DNA of 64,000 nt. It comes from an uncultured Aquimarina sp. (GTDB lineage: Bacteria; Bacteroidota; Bacteroidia; Flavobacteriales; Flavobacteriaceae). The number at the start of each line of letters is the position of its first letter. Position 1 is the first letter of the stretch. A program made the position numbers and the translations under genes. The notes beneath the pieces are model-generated. The model was not told where the DNA came from, searched no databases, and saw only the letters and a program-made list of their open reading frames with translations. Positions 18,301 to 26,763 of this stretch are shown one piece after another. Where the stretch lies: the NCBI GenBank assembly GCA_947498705.1, contig CANMLW010000001.1, positions 1,178,001 through 1,242,000 of the forward strand, written 5' to 3'.

Positions 18301-19569
18301 ATGAAATTGAATAACACCCCATTATTTTTTTTCTGTTTGCTTTCATTAATCACATTTTCACAAACAGACTTTACAGATCATCAAATGAAATGGACCAAAG
18401 GATGGACTAATTTTGCTCCCAATACAACAGAATATCCAGAGCACGAAGAAGTCCTTTCTAATATCATAAACAACGATGTTTATTTATCGAATGATGTAAC
18501 ATACCTTATGTCAGGAAACCTTTATATTATCAATAACGCTACACTCACTATAGAGGAAGGAACGATTATAAGATGTGATGCTGATAATCCAACCAGCCTT
18601 ATTGTTACTAAAGGATCAAAACTTATCGCAAGCGGAGCAAAAGGAGCTCCCATAGTTTTTACCTCTAACAAGCCTCAAAAAACCAGAAAACCTGGAGATT
18701 GGGGAGGAATCATAATAGCAGGGTCCGGAGTCATTAATTCTCCTTCGGTTTCTAAAACAATAGAAGGTAATTTTTTACCTCAGCACTCTCTATATGCAGG
18801 TACACAAACAGATGAACAAACTGTCATTTTATCATTTGTAAGGATAGAATATGCAGGAAAAAAAATCAATCAGTCTAAAGAACTTAACGGATTATCATTA
18901 TATGCCCTTGGGAGTAATTCTATCATAAACAATGTAATGGTAAGTTATTCTGCAGATGATTCTTTCGAATGTTATGGAGGACAAACAGAAATGTACAATC
19001 TTATCTCGTACAAAGCAAAGGACGATGACTTTGATTTTACTCTTGGGTATCAAGGAGTCCTTTATAATGTTATGGCAATACGCCACCCATACATAAGTGA
19101 TATAAGCGGTTCTTATGCAATTGAAATAGATGGTTATGACCAATCTGATGGATTTTCTAACACTACTTCATTGTCCAATATTCGAATTAAAAACGGCACT
19201 TTTGTAAATTTGGCTGATAAAAACAACTACCAGCATACAACCTCGGCTATCTCATCGAAAAACCTGGGAAGACTTACAATTATTGATTCAAAAATTTCTG
19301 GATTTGCTAACGTTGCAAAGTTTGATGAAACATATAATACATATGCCGACTTGCAAAAACATTTTTCATTCGAAAATGGTATTTTTAATGTACATAGCAA
19401 CTCATTACTTACCAAAAACAAATTGCAAACAAGTATAGATAAGCTTCTTAAGTACAATATGTATACCAATCAGTTTAGAGGTGTAAAAGATATATTCACC
19501 GACCCTCTCAATGAAAAAAACCCAAAATTTACGCTAAAAGAATCTGAAAGTTATACCGTAATGCAGTAA
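18301..19569 (+). CDS. Secreted beta-helix-like protein, copy 1 (module protein A1)
   Basis: The 422-residue protein has a signal peptide at about 1-20 ending in TFSQ. The mature part contains EGTIIRCDADNP, a TKGSKLIASGAKGAPIVFTS stretch and GDWGGIIIAGSG at about 137-148. These motifs recur in Bacteroidota surface proteins with right-handed parallel beta-helix folds. Later turns carry NGLSLYALG, IRHP and DKNNYQHT. It has no type IX C-terminal sorting domain that I can see, so it may stay in the periplasm or reach the surface another way. It is clearly paralogous to the protein at 20572, of identical length. The next gene starts 33 bases downstream and belongs to the same unit. Its function is unknown. 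Confidence 0.8.
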   Translation: MKLNNTPLFFFCLLSLITFSQTDFTDHQMKWTKGWTNFAPNTTEYPEHEEVLSNIINNDVYLSNDVTYLMSGNLYIINNATLTIEEGTIIRCDADNPTSLIVTKGSKLIASGAKGAPIVFTSNKPQKTRKPGDWGGIIIAGSGVINSPSVSKTIEGNFLPQHSLYAGTQTDEQTVILSFVRIEYAGKKINQSKELNGLSLYALGSNSIINNVMVSYSADDSFECYGGQTEMYNLISYKAKDDDFDFTLGYQGVLYNVMAIRHPYISDISGSYAIEIDGYDQSDGFSNTTSLSNIRIKNGTFVNLADKNNYQHTTSAISSKNLGRLTIIDSKISGFANVAKFDETYNTYADLQKHFSFENGIFNVHSNSLLTKNKLQTSIDKLLKYNMYTNQFRGVKDIFTDPLNEKNPKFTLKESESYTVMQ

Positions 19570-19602
19570 ATTTGGATATCTACACATAAAATTATTATCA
19601 TA

Positions 19603-20040
19603 ATGAAAATATTTAGCACAATTCTATTCACTATTTGTATACTAAACTTTTCTCATGCTCAAGTAAGAAAAAATGTTTTCTTCGAACAAAATTCCTTAGT
19701 CAATAAATTTCATACTATTGATGAATTAGAGGGATTGAAAAAAGGAGAGCTAATTAAGTTGTATGCAGCTCGTGTAAAAGAGATAACAACAGTTATCCCT
19801 TATCTTGCCTTAACCAACGAAGCAGGTGTTACCTTATCAGACATAGGTATTAAAGAAGACTCTAATCATTTAAAATCTCTGGATAAACATCATATATCTA
19901 ATAATGATTCACTAGAATCAACCAATAATTTAATTACAGAGTTTATACCTTATGCAGATACCGAAAAAATCGTTTGGGCAATTTTATATTTCGAAGAAGT
20001 AATCAAAAAAATAAGAATTGGAGCTAACGGAAATTTCTAA
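19603..20040 (+). CDS. Small secreted protein, copy 1 (module protein B1)
   Basis: The 145-residue protein has a signal peptide ending in FSHAQ (about 1-19). The mature part is mainly helical, with the conserved core LKKGELIKLYAARVKEI, YLALTNEAGVTLSDIGIKED and a C-terminal block PYADTEKIVWAILYFEEVIKKIRIGANGNF. It is paralogous to the protein at 21951: the KKGEL, LTNEA, SDIGIKEDS and PYADTEKI stretches are nearly identical. It follows module protein A1 with a gap of 33 bases, so both are very probably co-transcribed. I do not recognise a family; a role as periplasmic partner of the beta-helix protein is an inference from the conserved pairing. Confidence 0.8.
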   Translation: MKIFSTILFTICILNFSHAQVRKNVFFEQNSLVNKFHTIDELEGLKKGELIKLYAARVKEITTVIPYLALTNEAGVTLSDIGIKEDSNHLKSLDKHHISNNDSLESTNNLITEFIPYADTEKIVWAILYFEEVIKKIRIGANGNF

Positions 20041-20077
20041 TTTTTTTTAAGTCATTTAGAGACTAACAGTAAGTATT

Positions 20078-20115
20078 AACACATAACTATTAATTAATAG
20101 TTATGTGTTTTTTTG
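20078..20115 (+). terminator. Terminator after module copy 1 (32-base perfect palindrome)
   Basis: AACACATAACTATTAA at 20078-20093 is followed directly by its exact reverse complement at 20094-20109, and then by more T. As RNA this is a strong hairpin with a tight loop. It lies 37 bases after the stop of module protein B1. Confidence 0.8.
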
Positions 20116-20571
20116 TATAAAATATATTGCTTTACTACTATAAGTTAATTTTAGATAAGGTAATCCCTTGTAAACCCCAACCGTAAAACATTGCACTACA
20201 ACGTGTTTTTATCCACTTAATCGTAATTTTAACATACTAACCATACTTAAACGGCATTGAAAAATAGGGGCAAACCCCCCTTTTTTACGAAAAACCGTAA
20301 AAAAACAAACAGAACACTTCAACTAGTTAAAAAATAAACACCAAAAAATCAAAATACTAAAAACCAACATATTACATTTATATTTTTGTAAGAAAATACG
20401 TATTAACACAATGCTAAAAATCCATAAATTACAGTTAAGCGTATAAATATTACGGTAAACACGTAACCGTTTTTCGTCAAAGTCCTGTATCTTAGTGCTA
20501 TAAAACTGACAGAAAGAATTTTCTTCCAGTTTTTTAAAAAAACCCCTAACAATCCCAAAATAACCCAAATT
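20116..20571. other. Intergenic region upstream of module copy 2
   Basis: About 450 bases of AT-rich DNA with no convincing gene. It holds a dyad TTTTTTACG/CGTAAAAAA at 20281-20304 and further copies of the half-site CCGTAAAA, for example at about 20180. It should contain the promoter of module protein A2, but I cannot place a -7 box with confidence. Confidence 0.5.
20281..20304. promoter_or_regulatory. Dyad TTTTTTACG-N6-CGTAAAAAA
   Basis: A perfect 9-bp inverted repeat with a six-base spacer lies 268 bases before the start of module protein A2. A similar dyad with a seven-base spacer is found upstream of the secreted protein at 56593. It could be an operator or a weak hairpin. Confidence 0.35.
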
Positions 20572-21840
20572 ATGAAAAGATGTTTTACACCTACAGTTAT
20601 TGCTCTTTTATTTTTTTCTGTGGCAATTGCACAAGATTTTAATGAGAATAGTGAAAAATGGGCAAAAGGTTGGACTAACTTTACTCCTAATAAGACTGAT
20701 TACCCAGAGGCTGATGAAAAGCTACCAAACATCATCTCTGATCACCTTTATTTAGGAAATGATAAAGTTTATCTTCTTTCTGGAGATGTTTACGTTACTA
20801 GTGGAGCTTCTTTAACAATTCAAGAAGGCACTATAATTAGATGTGATCATACTAACCCTGCCAACTTAGTGATTACCAAGGGAGCTAAATTAATTGCTGT
20901 AGGCTCACAAGCATATCCAATTGTATTTACCTCTAACAAAGGCTCTAAATCACGCAATAGTGGTGATTGGGGAGGAATAAGTATTTCTGGTTCTGGAAAA
21001 ATTAATACGGTTACAGGGAACGGTATAATTGAAGGAAATTTCAATCCTCAATATTCTGTATATGGAGGGAATATGGAAGATGAAGAAACTACTATAATGC
21101 GATACATAAGAATTGAGTTTGCGGGAAATTCTACAAAAAGAAAAAATGGAGCTAATGGTCTATCTTTATATGGTCTTGGTACTTCTTCTATTGTAAAAGA
21201 CATTATGGTAAGTTATGCCGGACAAGATTCTTTTAATATTCATGGAGGAAAAAATAATATTCAAAATCTAATTTCGCATAAAGCACAAGGAAATGATTAT
21301 CAGTTTTCTGAAGGTTTTTCAGGTATCTTAAAAAATGTATTAGCAATACGTCATCCATTTATCACTTCTTCTCAGGGATCGTATGCCATAAAAGTTAATG
21401 GCTATAATAAAGACACTGGGTATATAAAACCTGAAAGTGTTACGGATATCACCATTACCAATGCCACCATTGTAAACCTTTCTGACAAGAACAATTACCA
21501 ACATACCAGCGCTGCAATTTTCTCATCTAATTTTGCAAAAACTTATATCCACAATTCAAAAATATCTGGATTCTCTGATGTAGTAAAATTCGACAGATCT
21601 TACACTTCGATAGCACTTATGCGAGATGCATTTATGATGGACAATAGTTTTTTTAATATCCATGGTGATGGCGTGAGTTCTAGTAACAAAAAAATTGATG
21701 GAACTTCTGATATTTTAAAATATAATCGATTCACAAAAAGTTTCGTACCGGTAAACGAATTGTTTAACGATCCAAAAAATACCATTATTCCAAAGTTTCA
21801 GTTAAAACAATCTCTAAACGCATACATGGTTATGCAATAA
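20572..21840 (+). CDS. Secreted beta-helix-like protein, copy 2 (module protein A2)
   Basis: Like its paralogue at 18301 it has exactly 422 residues and a signal peptide, here ending in SVAIAQ. By eye the two share about half of their positions, including KGWTNF, GTIIRCD, TKGAKLIA, PIVFTSNK, GDWGGI, LSLY.LG, AIRHP, DKNNYQHT and SKISGF, and they end in the same YMVMQ/YTVMQ. The conserved repeats suggest a right-handed parallel beta-helix. The N-terminal W-x-K-GWTNF motif of the mature protein is a good family marker. It is followed by module protein B2 after 110 bases that hold a hairpin. Function unknown; surface or periplasmic location inferred from the signal peptide. Confidence 0.8.
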   Translation: MKRCFTPTVIALLFFSVAIAQDFNENSEKWAKGWTNFTPNKTDYPEADEKLPNIISDHLYLGNDKVYLLSGDVYVTSGASLTIQEGTIIRCDHTNPANLVITKGAKLIAVGSQAYPIVFTSNKGSKSRNSGDWGGISISGSGKINTVTGNGIIEGNFNPQYSVYGGNMEDEETTIMRYIRIEFAGNSTKRKNGANGLSLYGLGTSSIVKDIMVSYAGQDSFNIHGGKNNIQNLISHKAQGNDYQFSEGFSGILKNVLAIRHPFITSSQGSYAIKVNGYNKDTGYIKPESVTDITITNATIVNLSDKNNYQHTSAAIFSSNFAKTYIHNSKISGFSDVVKFDRSYTSIALMRDAFMMDNSFFNIHGDGVSSSNKKIDGTSDILKYNRFTKSFVPVNELFNDPKNTIIPKFQLKQSLNAYMVMQ

Positions 21841-21865
21841 CAAAAGAATAAATGTTCTTACCTAT

Positions 21866-21896
21866 ATAATGAAGCTCACGACCAGGGCTTCATTAT
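21866..21896 (+). repeat. Hairpin between module genes A2 and B2
   Basis: ATAATGAAGC at 21866-21875 pairs with GCTTCATTAT at 21887-21896 around an 11-base loop. It has no T-run, so it looks more like an RNA-stability or attenuation element than a terminator. Copy 1 of the module has no such hairpin. Confidence 0.55.
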
Positions 21897-21950
21897 GTAG
21901 CTTAAAAAAACAAGAACAGAAAAATCATAAGAATATATATTACAAACACT

Positions 21951-22391
21951 ATGTCACAGAAAATAATTACATTATCCTTTCTACTACTCCCCACGTTTTT
22001 TTTCGCACAAAACGCGAAAGACGCCACCTTTTTCAGTCAAAAAGATCAAGTAGATAAATTTCATACAATTAGTGATCTTGAGGTATTAAAAAAAGGAGAG
22101 TTGATAGCACTCTATCAAGATCGTGTTACAGAAATATTAACTATACTTCCGTACCTTTCATTAACCAATGAAGCTAATATAAGACTTAGCGATATCGGTA
22201 TAAAAGAAGATTCTAAACACCTTAAGGTTTTAAAAAATAGCTCAGAATCCACCAACGACCATATTGAGGTCTCTAAAGAGACAATTGAAGAATTAGTACC
22301 TTATGCAGATACCGAGAAAATAATTTGGACGGTTCTATTTTATGAGGATGTAATAAAAAAAATGAGAATAGGCACTAACGGAAATTTATAA
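21951..22391 (+). CDS. Small secreted protein, copy 2 (module protein B2)
   Basis: The 146-residue protein has a signal peptide ending in TFFFAQ (about 1-20). Its mature part mirrors the protein at 19603: DQVDKFHTISDLEVLKKGEL, YLSLTNEANIRLSDIGIKED and the C-terminal PYADTEKIIWTVLFYEDVIKK, ending in GTNGNL. The helical character and lack of cysteines suggest a soluble periplasmic or surface-associated protein. The conservation of gene order, spacing class and length in both copies argues that A and B proteins act together. A longer overlapping frame at 21869-22057 is a shadow. A strong terminator follows. Confidence 0.8.
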   Translation: MSQKIITLSFLLLPTFFFAQNAKDATFFSQKDQVDKFHTISDLEVLKKGELIALYQDRVTEILTILPYLSLTNEANIRLSDIGIKEDSKHLKVLKNSSESTNDHIEVSKETIEELVPYADTEKIIWTVLFYEDVIKKMRIGTNGNL

Positions 22392-22432
22392 ACACATAAC
22401 CAAAAGCGCATTAGAATAAAATATTTAAAATT

Positions 22433-22462
22433 AAGAGTGGCTATAGCCGCTCTTTTTTTTTA
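22433..22462 (+). terminator. Rho-independent terminator after module copy 2
   Basis: AAGAGTGGC and GCCGCTCTT form a stem with one G-T pair around TATA, followed by a run of eight T. It lies about 40 bases after the stop of module protein B2. Confidence 0.9.
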
Positions 22463-22558
22463 AGTTTGTCTTATGAGTGTACAAAGATATGAAAATGGAA
22501 TGCCTCTATATTCAAATCATATTTGTAAGATAATTCTATTTCTAACAACTAATGCTAT

Positions 22559-23197
22559 ATGAGTTTACAGCTATCCTATTTATTACTCGGCATATTTACA
22601 GCAATAGTTGGTGCAATACCTCTTGGAGCAGTTAATCTTGCTGTAATCACCACCTCTGTAAAAGAAAATACTAAAAAGGCATCTCGAATAACACTTTCTG
22701 CAGGAATAGGCGAAGTATTACTTGCCGTTTTCGCTTTATACTTTGGATTAGAATTATCTTATTTCTTTCATGAAAATCAATGGGTACAAATCCTCTTTAT
22801 TGTGCTTTTCATTATCGTTGGCACGTATTTTCTTTTGTTAAAAAAAGAGAAACGTACTAATCGTCAATATGGTAAATCGAAAATCTTCAATTCCAAGTTT
22901 ATTACAGGTTTTTCATTAGCAGTACTTAACCCACCCGTTATCATTTATTGGATCTTGGCCATATCTTTAATTAACAAATATCTATTTGAGCTAACAACTC
23001 AAAACTCGATAACTTCGCTTTTATTCTTTTTTACAGGAATCTATCTAGGCAAAACCGGAACCCTATACTTATATGGTAAATGGGGAAACAAAATAGCTCA
23101 GCGTCAAAAAAGTTCTGATTCAAAACTTTCTAAAATTATAGGGATTGCATTGCTAATTATAGCCTTTCTTCAAGGCATGAAACTTATCCTCGAATAA
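22559..23197 (+). CDS. LysE-family exporter
   Basis: The 212-residue inner-membrane protein has six hydrophobic segments. The N-terminal motif GAIPLGAVNLAVI at about 18-30 is the family's conserved first-helix signature (G-x-x-x-P-G-x-x-N). The middle region FSLAVLNPPVIIYWILA matches the LNP-x-x-x-x-x-W motif of the fourth helix. Members export basic amino acids, homoserine lactones, threonine or related small molecules. The substrate here is not known. The gene has its own leader after the terminator of the secreted-protein module, and is convergent with the DUF2797 gene, so it appears to be a single unit. Confidence 0.88.
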   Translation: MSLQLSYLLLGIFTAIVGAIPLGAVNLAVITTSVKENTKKASRITLSAGIGEVLLAVFALYFGLELSYFFHENQWVQILFIVLFIIVGTYFLLLKKEKRTNRQYGKSKIFNSKFITGFSLAVLNPPVIIYWILAISLINKYLFELTTQNSITSLLFFFTGIYLGKTGTLYLYGKWGNKIAQRQKSSDSKLSKIIGIALLIIAFLQGMKLILE

Positions 23198-23241
23198 TAT
23201 ATCTCTATAGCAATCGACAACGCAACCTGATCAATTTTTAT

Positions 23242-24036
23242 TTAAGAAATCACCATACTAATCACGTAACCTTCGTTATTTCTAACATTAAAAACTGTAT
23301 TATCTTCAAAAATAAGATATTGACCTTTAATACCTTTTAACACTCCCGTATATTCTGGAGTCTTTTCTAGGTTTAAGCTTTTCAATTTGTCAGGATAACG
23401 CAACACGGGGAACTGCACTTTTGTTTCTGATGTATTTTCTACAAAATACTCCTTCACCTCATCCGGCAATAGTGTTTTCAAAGCATTTTTATGTTCTATC
23501 AAATCTTCATCTACAATTTCATTTTTAAGCATAGTACGCCAATTGGTTTTATCTGCAAACGTTTCTTTAAGCGCCACTTCTGTAATACCAGCCAAATACC
23601 TGTTAGGCACTTCTACCACTTCTATCGCTTCATGCGCACCTTGATCTATCCATCTTGTAGGTATTTGCGATTTTCGCGTTACTCCAACCTTAACATTACT
23701 CGAATTAGCCAAGTATACTATGTGAGGTTGCAATTGTGCTTTTTTTTCAAACTCCAAATCTCTATCTTCTATCCCCAAATGTGCTGTACTTAATTCTGGT
23801 CTCATGACCCAATCCCCAACTTGTGGTTGATTATAGAAATCGTCATAACAGTACCCTTGTCTAAATATTTTTTTATTTTCTTTACACGCCAAACATTGAT
23901 ACCCTTCGAACTTAATTTGAATTTTCTTATCTAATAATTGATTAACGTGGATAAAATCAGATTCAAAAATTAAGTAATATTGAACTGGGTTATCCATTTC
24001 TGTTTGCATCTTTGTAAGTACTCCTTTGTATTGCAT
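23242..24036 (-). CDS. DUF2797 domain protein
   Basis: The 264-residue protein starts at the ATG at 24036 (MQYKGVLTKM); a TTG at 24054 would add six residues with little support. Two cysteines in CLACKENKKIF and a third in GYCYDDF at about 50-70 form a knuckle that may bind a metal. The middle part (YLANSSNVKVGVTRKSQIPTRWIDQGA, then EVPNRYLAGITEVAL) resembles a GIY-YIG-type fold core and is characteristic of the DUF2797 family of Bacteroidota and some Actinomycetes. The biochemical role is unknown. It is convergent with the LysE gene and divergent from the GH3 gene. Confidence 0.8.
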   Translation of the reverse strand: MQYKGVLTKMQTEMDNPVQYYLIFESDFIHVNQLLDKKIQIKFEGYQCLACKENKKIFRQGYCYDDFYNQPQVGDWVMRPELSTAHLGIEDRDLEFEKKAQLQPHIVYLANSSNVKVGVTRKSQIPTRWIDQGAHEAIEVVEVPNRYLAGITEVALKETFADKTNWRTMLKNEIVDEDLIEHKNALKTLLPDEVKEYFVENTSETKVQFPVLRYPDKLKSLNLEKTPEYTGVLKGIKGQYLIFEDNTVFNVRNNEGYVISMVIS

Positions 24037-24278
24037 AAAAAGTGTTGTTAACAATCTAATATGAAGAATGTGATTATTTTTATTATTTTAGTTAACTTAT
24101 TATCATAGAAATTAATTAAGTATTCTATATTGATAACGTTTATAGTTAAAAAGTATCGCGTTGTTTTTAGAACATTTATTTTAAAATGGTTTTTAAACCG
24201 TAAAAATAAAAAGAGGAATGCTATATACGATGACTATATCAAATTAATTCTAATTTCTGTTTAAATATACATCAAAAT

Positions 24279-25811
24279 ATGCCAATACCATTAGTAAACT
24301 CTATTGCAAGCTGGTTTCTAAAAAAGCGATTCCATCAAATGGAACTTTTTCTTAAGTATCCCAACGAGGTTCAACTAGAATTACTACATACACTTTTGGA
24401 GTCAGCAAAAAACACAGAAATCGGTAAACACTATGATTTTGCTACCATTTCGAATTATGAAACTTTTAAAGAGCGAGTTCCTATAAGGTCTTATGAAGAT
24501 TATGAGCCCATGATAGAAAGAAGTCGTTTGGGAGAGCATAATATTTTTTGGCCCACCCCAATTAGATGGTTTGCCAAATCCAGTGGTACTACAAATGCAA
24601 AAAGTAAGTTTATACCTGTAAGTCAAGAGTCTTTGGAAGATTGCCACTTTGCCGCAGGTAAAGATCTTTTATGCATGTATCTCAATAATAATGAGAATGC
24701 CAAGCTTTTTACAGGAAAAAGCCTGAGACTAGGAGGAAGTAAAGAACTCTATAAAGAGAACGGAACTTCTTTTGGAGACTTGTCTGCTATTATCATTGAC
24801 AATATGCCTTTTTGGGCAGATTTTAGCTCGACCCCTAGTAGCGAAGTATCATTGATGAGTGACTGGGAATATAAAATGCAGGCAATCGTAAATGAAACAA
24901 TTCAGGAAAATGTAACAAGCCTAGCAGGTGTCCCCTCATGGATGCTTGTTTTATTAAATCAAGTATTACAGACGACAGGTAATGAAAACTTATTTGAAAT
25001 ATGGAACAATCTTGAAGTGTATTTTCATGGAGGTGTAAGTTTCGAACCTTATAAAGATCAATATAAAAAATTGTTACCTGGCGGCTCTTTTAAGTATTAT
25101 GAAATCTATAATGCATCAGAAGGTTTTTTTGCCATACAAGATCAAAATGACACCTCAGAGTTATTGTTAATGTTAGATTATGGGATTTTTTATGAATTTA
25201 TCCCAATGGACACCTATAACACCAAAAACGAGACCATTATTCCGTTAAGTGATGTAGAGATAGGAAAGAACTATGCTGTTATTATTACTACAAATGCAGG
25301 TCTATGGCGTTATAAAATTGGTGATACCGTAAGATTTACTTCTATTGATCCATATAGAATTAAAGTTTCGGGTAGAACAAAACATCATATTAATGTTTTT
25401 GGAGAAGAGCTTATTATAGAAAACGCGGAAGAAGCCTTGAGAAAAACCATTCATATAACACAAAGTGAAATAATAGATTATACAGTTGCCCCCATATTTA
25501 TGATAGGAAAGGAAAAAGGCGCACATGAATGGGTAATTGAATTTAAAACACCTCCTAAAAACATAGAAGAGTTTAGCAAAGCACTTGATTTAAATTTGCA
25601 ATTAGTAAATAGTGATTATGAGGCTAAAAGATACAACAACACAACTCTTAATCCTCCTAGAATAGTTATTGCAAGACATAACCTATTTTATGATTGGTTA
25701 AAGCAAAATAACAAATTAGGAGGGCAACATAAAATCCCCAGATTGTCCAATAAAAGAACCTACATAGATGAGCTTTTAATACTAAACAAAGTCAATTCGT
25801 GTACATCATAA
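24279..25811 (+). CDS. GH3-family acyl-acid amido synthetase-like protein
   Basis: The 510-residue protein belongs to the GH3 branch of the ANL superfamily, first known from plants, where members join amino acids to jasmonate or auxin. The ATP-binding loop FAKSSGTTNAKSKFIPVS lies at about 97-114, the second motif YYEIYNASEGFFAIQ at about 275-289, and the third, YRIKVSGRTKHHINVFGEE, at about 353-371. Bacterial substrates are mostly unknown. There is no signal peptide. The gene is flanked by long non-coding gaps, so it is a single unit. The size and motif order are those of a complete enzyme. Confidence 0.92.
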   Translation: MPIPLVNSIASWFLKKRFHQMELFLKYPNEVQLELLHTLLESAKNTEIGKHYDFATISNYETFKERVPIRSYEDYEPMIERSRLGEHNIFWPTPIRWFAKSSGTTNAKSKFIPVSQESLEDCHFAAGKDLLCMYLNNNENAKLFTGKSLRLGGSKELYKENGTSFGDLSAIIIDNMPFWADFSSTPSSEVSLMSDWEYKMQAIVNETIQENVTSLAGVPSWMLVLLNQVLQTTGNENLFEIWNNLEVYFHGGVSFEPYKDQYKKLLPGGSFKYYEIYNASEGFFAIQDQNDTSELLLMLDYGIFYEFIPMDTYNTKNETIIPLSDVEIGKNYAVIITTNAGLWRYKIGDTVRFTSIDPYRIKVSGRTKHHINVFGEELIIENAEEALRKTIHITQSEIIDYTVAPIFMIGKEKGAHEWVIEFKTPPKNIEEFSKALDLNLQLVNSDYEAKRYNNTTLNPPRIVIARHNLFYDWLKQNNKLGGQHKIPRLSNKRTYIDELLILNKVNSCTS

Positions 25812-26339
25812 CGCATCTTTCTATAAAAACACTTTAGGTCTCCAGAATTATTCGCAATATATAAAAGGTATAAAACTTTTAAATTATACTATAGCAACCA
25901 AAATACATCCTATTCTTCTATTTATAGGATTAAAAGCCATAGGTTAACATATATCAAGGTTATACAAAATAATCTAAAAAATCACCTCAACAAGCTACAA
26001 AACAAGCACTTCAAGCGAAAAAATACCTACTATTGATACATTCTTGCCACAAGAAATGTCGGGTCTTTTACAACACTACAGACAAAAAGCCAGTATCACC
26101 GAGCGCATAAAACCTGTCTTTTATGGTGGATTTTTATCAAAAAACGCATGTCAAAAAACTAAAAACTACGGTTTTACCTCAATTTTTATACGTAAGAATT
26201 ATAAAATTTAATGAAAAAACGAGTATTTCATCGTTTAAAAAAAGCGTTTAATCTAAAAGTTGCGAAATCATTTTTTAGCTACTAGTTTTCATATTAAATT
26301 TGCTATCAGTGAGTTACAAATAAACTAAAGCCCCAAGCT
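25812..26339. other. Intergenic region with a possible gene remnant
   Basis: About 530 bases without a firm gene. The plus-strand frame from 25978 to 26211 is open for 77 codons and contains a 51-codon ORF from an ATG at 26056 (MSGLLQHYRQKASITE at its start). No family is recognised; it may be a remnant or chance. The remainder is AT-rich, with CGTAAAA-like half-sites near 26170-26200. Confidence 0.35.
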
Positions 26340-26666
26340 ATGAAAACGACGATATCTTGCCTTCTTTTAACATTCTTCTTTGCAGGAATTAGCGCACAAG
26401 AAATCACAACAAATCACACCTCACACACAAATAACACTGAATCAAAAATTACTACCAATAACGATACTTCTTTATCAAGAGTTACTAATACTATAGAAAA
26501 AGATGTATGTTATGGAGAACTATCTAAACAAGCATTCTACGAAGCATTAATTCGTCAGAACAACTTAAAGATAGATACAAATACCAACACTAACAGTAAA
26601 CTTGTTATCAAAACGACAGAAGACATGATCAATGGTAACAAAAATCGTATCTCTTATTCCAAATAA
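26340..26666 (+). CDS. Small secreted protein, unknown function
   Basis: The 108-residue protein has a signal peptide (about 1-19) ending in GISAQ. The mature part is rich in Thr, Asn and Ser (repeats such as NHTSHTNNTES and DTNTNTNS) and has one cysteine in EKDVCYGELSKQAFYEALIRQN, the only clearly structured region. The composition suggests a flexible periplasmic or surface protein. No family is recognised. It is a single gene with a strong terminator downstream and is convergent with clpX. The ATG is the first in the frame and gives a canonical signal peptide. Confidence 0.65.
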   Translation: MKTTISCLLLTFFFAGISAQEITTNHTSHTNNTESKITTNNDTSLSRVTNTIEKDVCYGELSKQAFYEALIRQNNLKIDTNTNTNSKLVIKTTEDMINGNKNRISYSK

Positions 26667-26697
26667 GAACACACACTCAACTAAATTCACACAAACA

Positions 26698-26733
26698 AAA
26701 ACACCCTTATATTTCTATAAAGGTGTTTTTAAT
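26698..26733 (+). terminator. Terminator between the small secreted protein gene and clpX
   Basis: AAAACACCCTTAT at 26698-26710 pairs with ATAAAGGTGTTTT at 26717-26729 with one mismatch, followed by T. Its A-rich left flank lets it serve clpX on the minus strand as well. Confidence 0.8.
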
Positions 26734-26763
26734 TATTTCTAAGAAACTATATTTACCTACTTG

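Noticed and set aside
20323..20568. Minus-strand frame of 81 codons upstream of module copy 2
   Set aside because: The composition is rich in Phe, Ile and Lys, as expected by chance in AT-rich DNA, and it would cover the promoter region of module protein A2.
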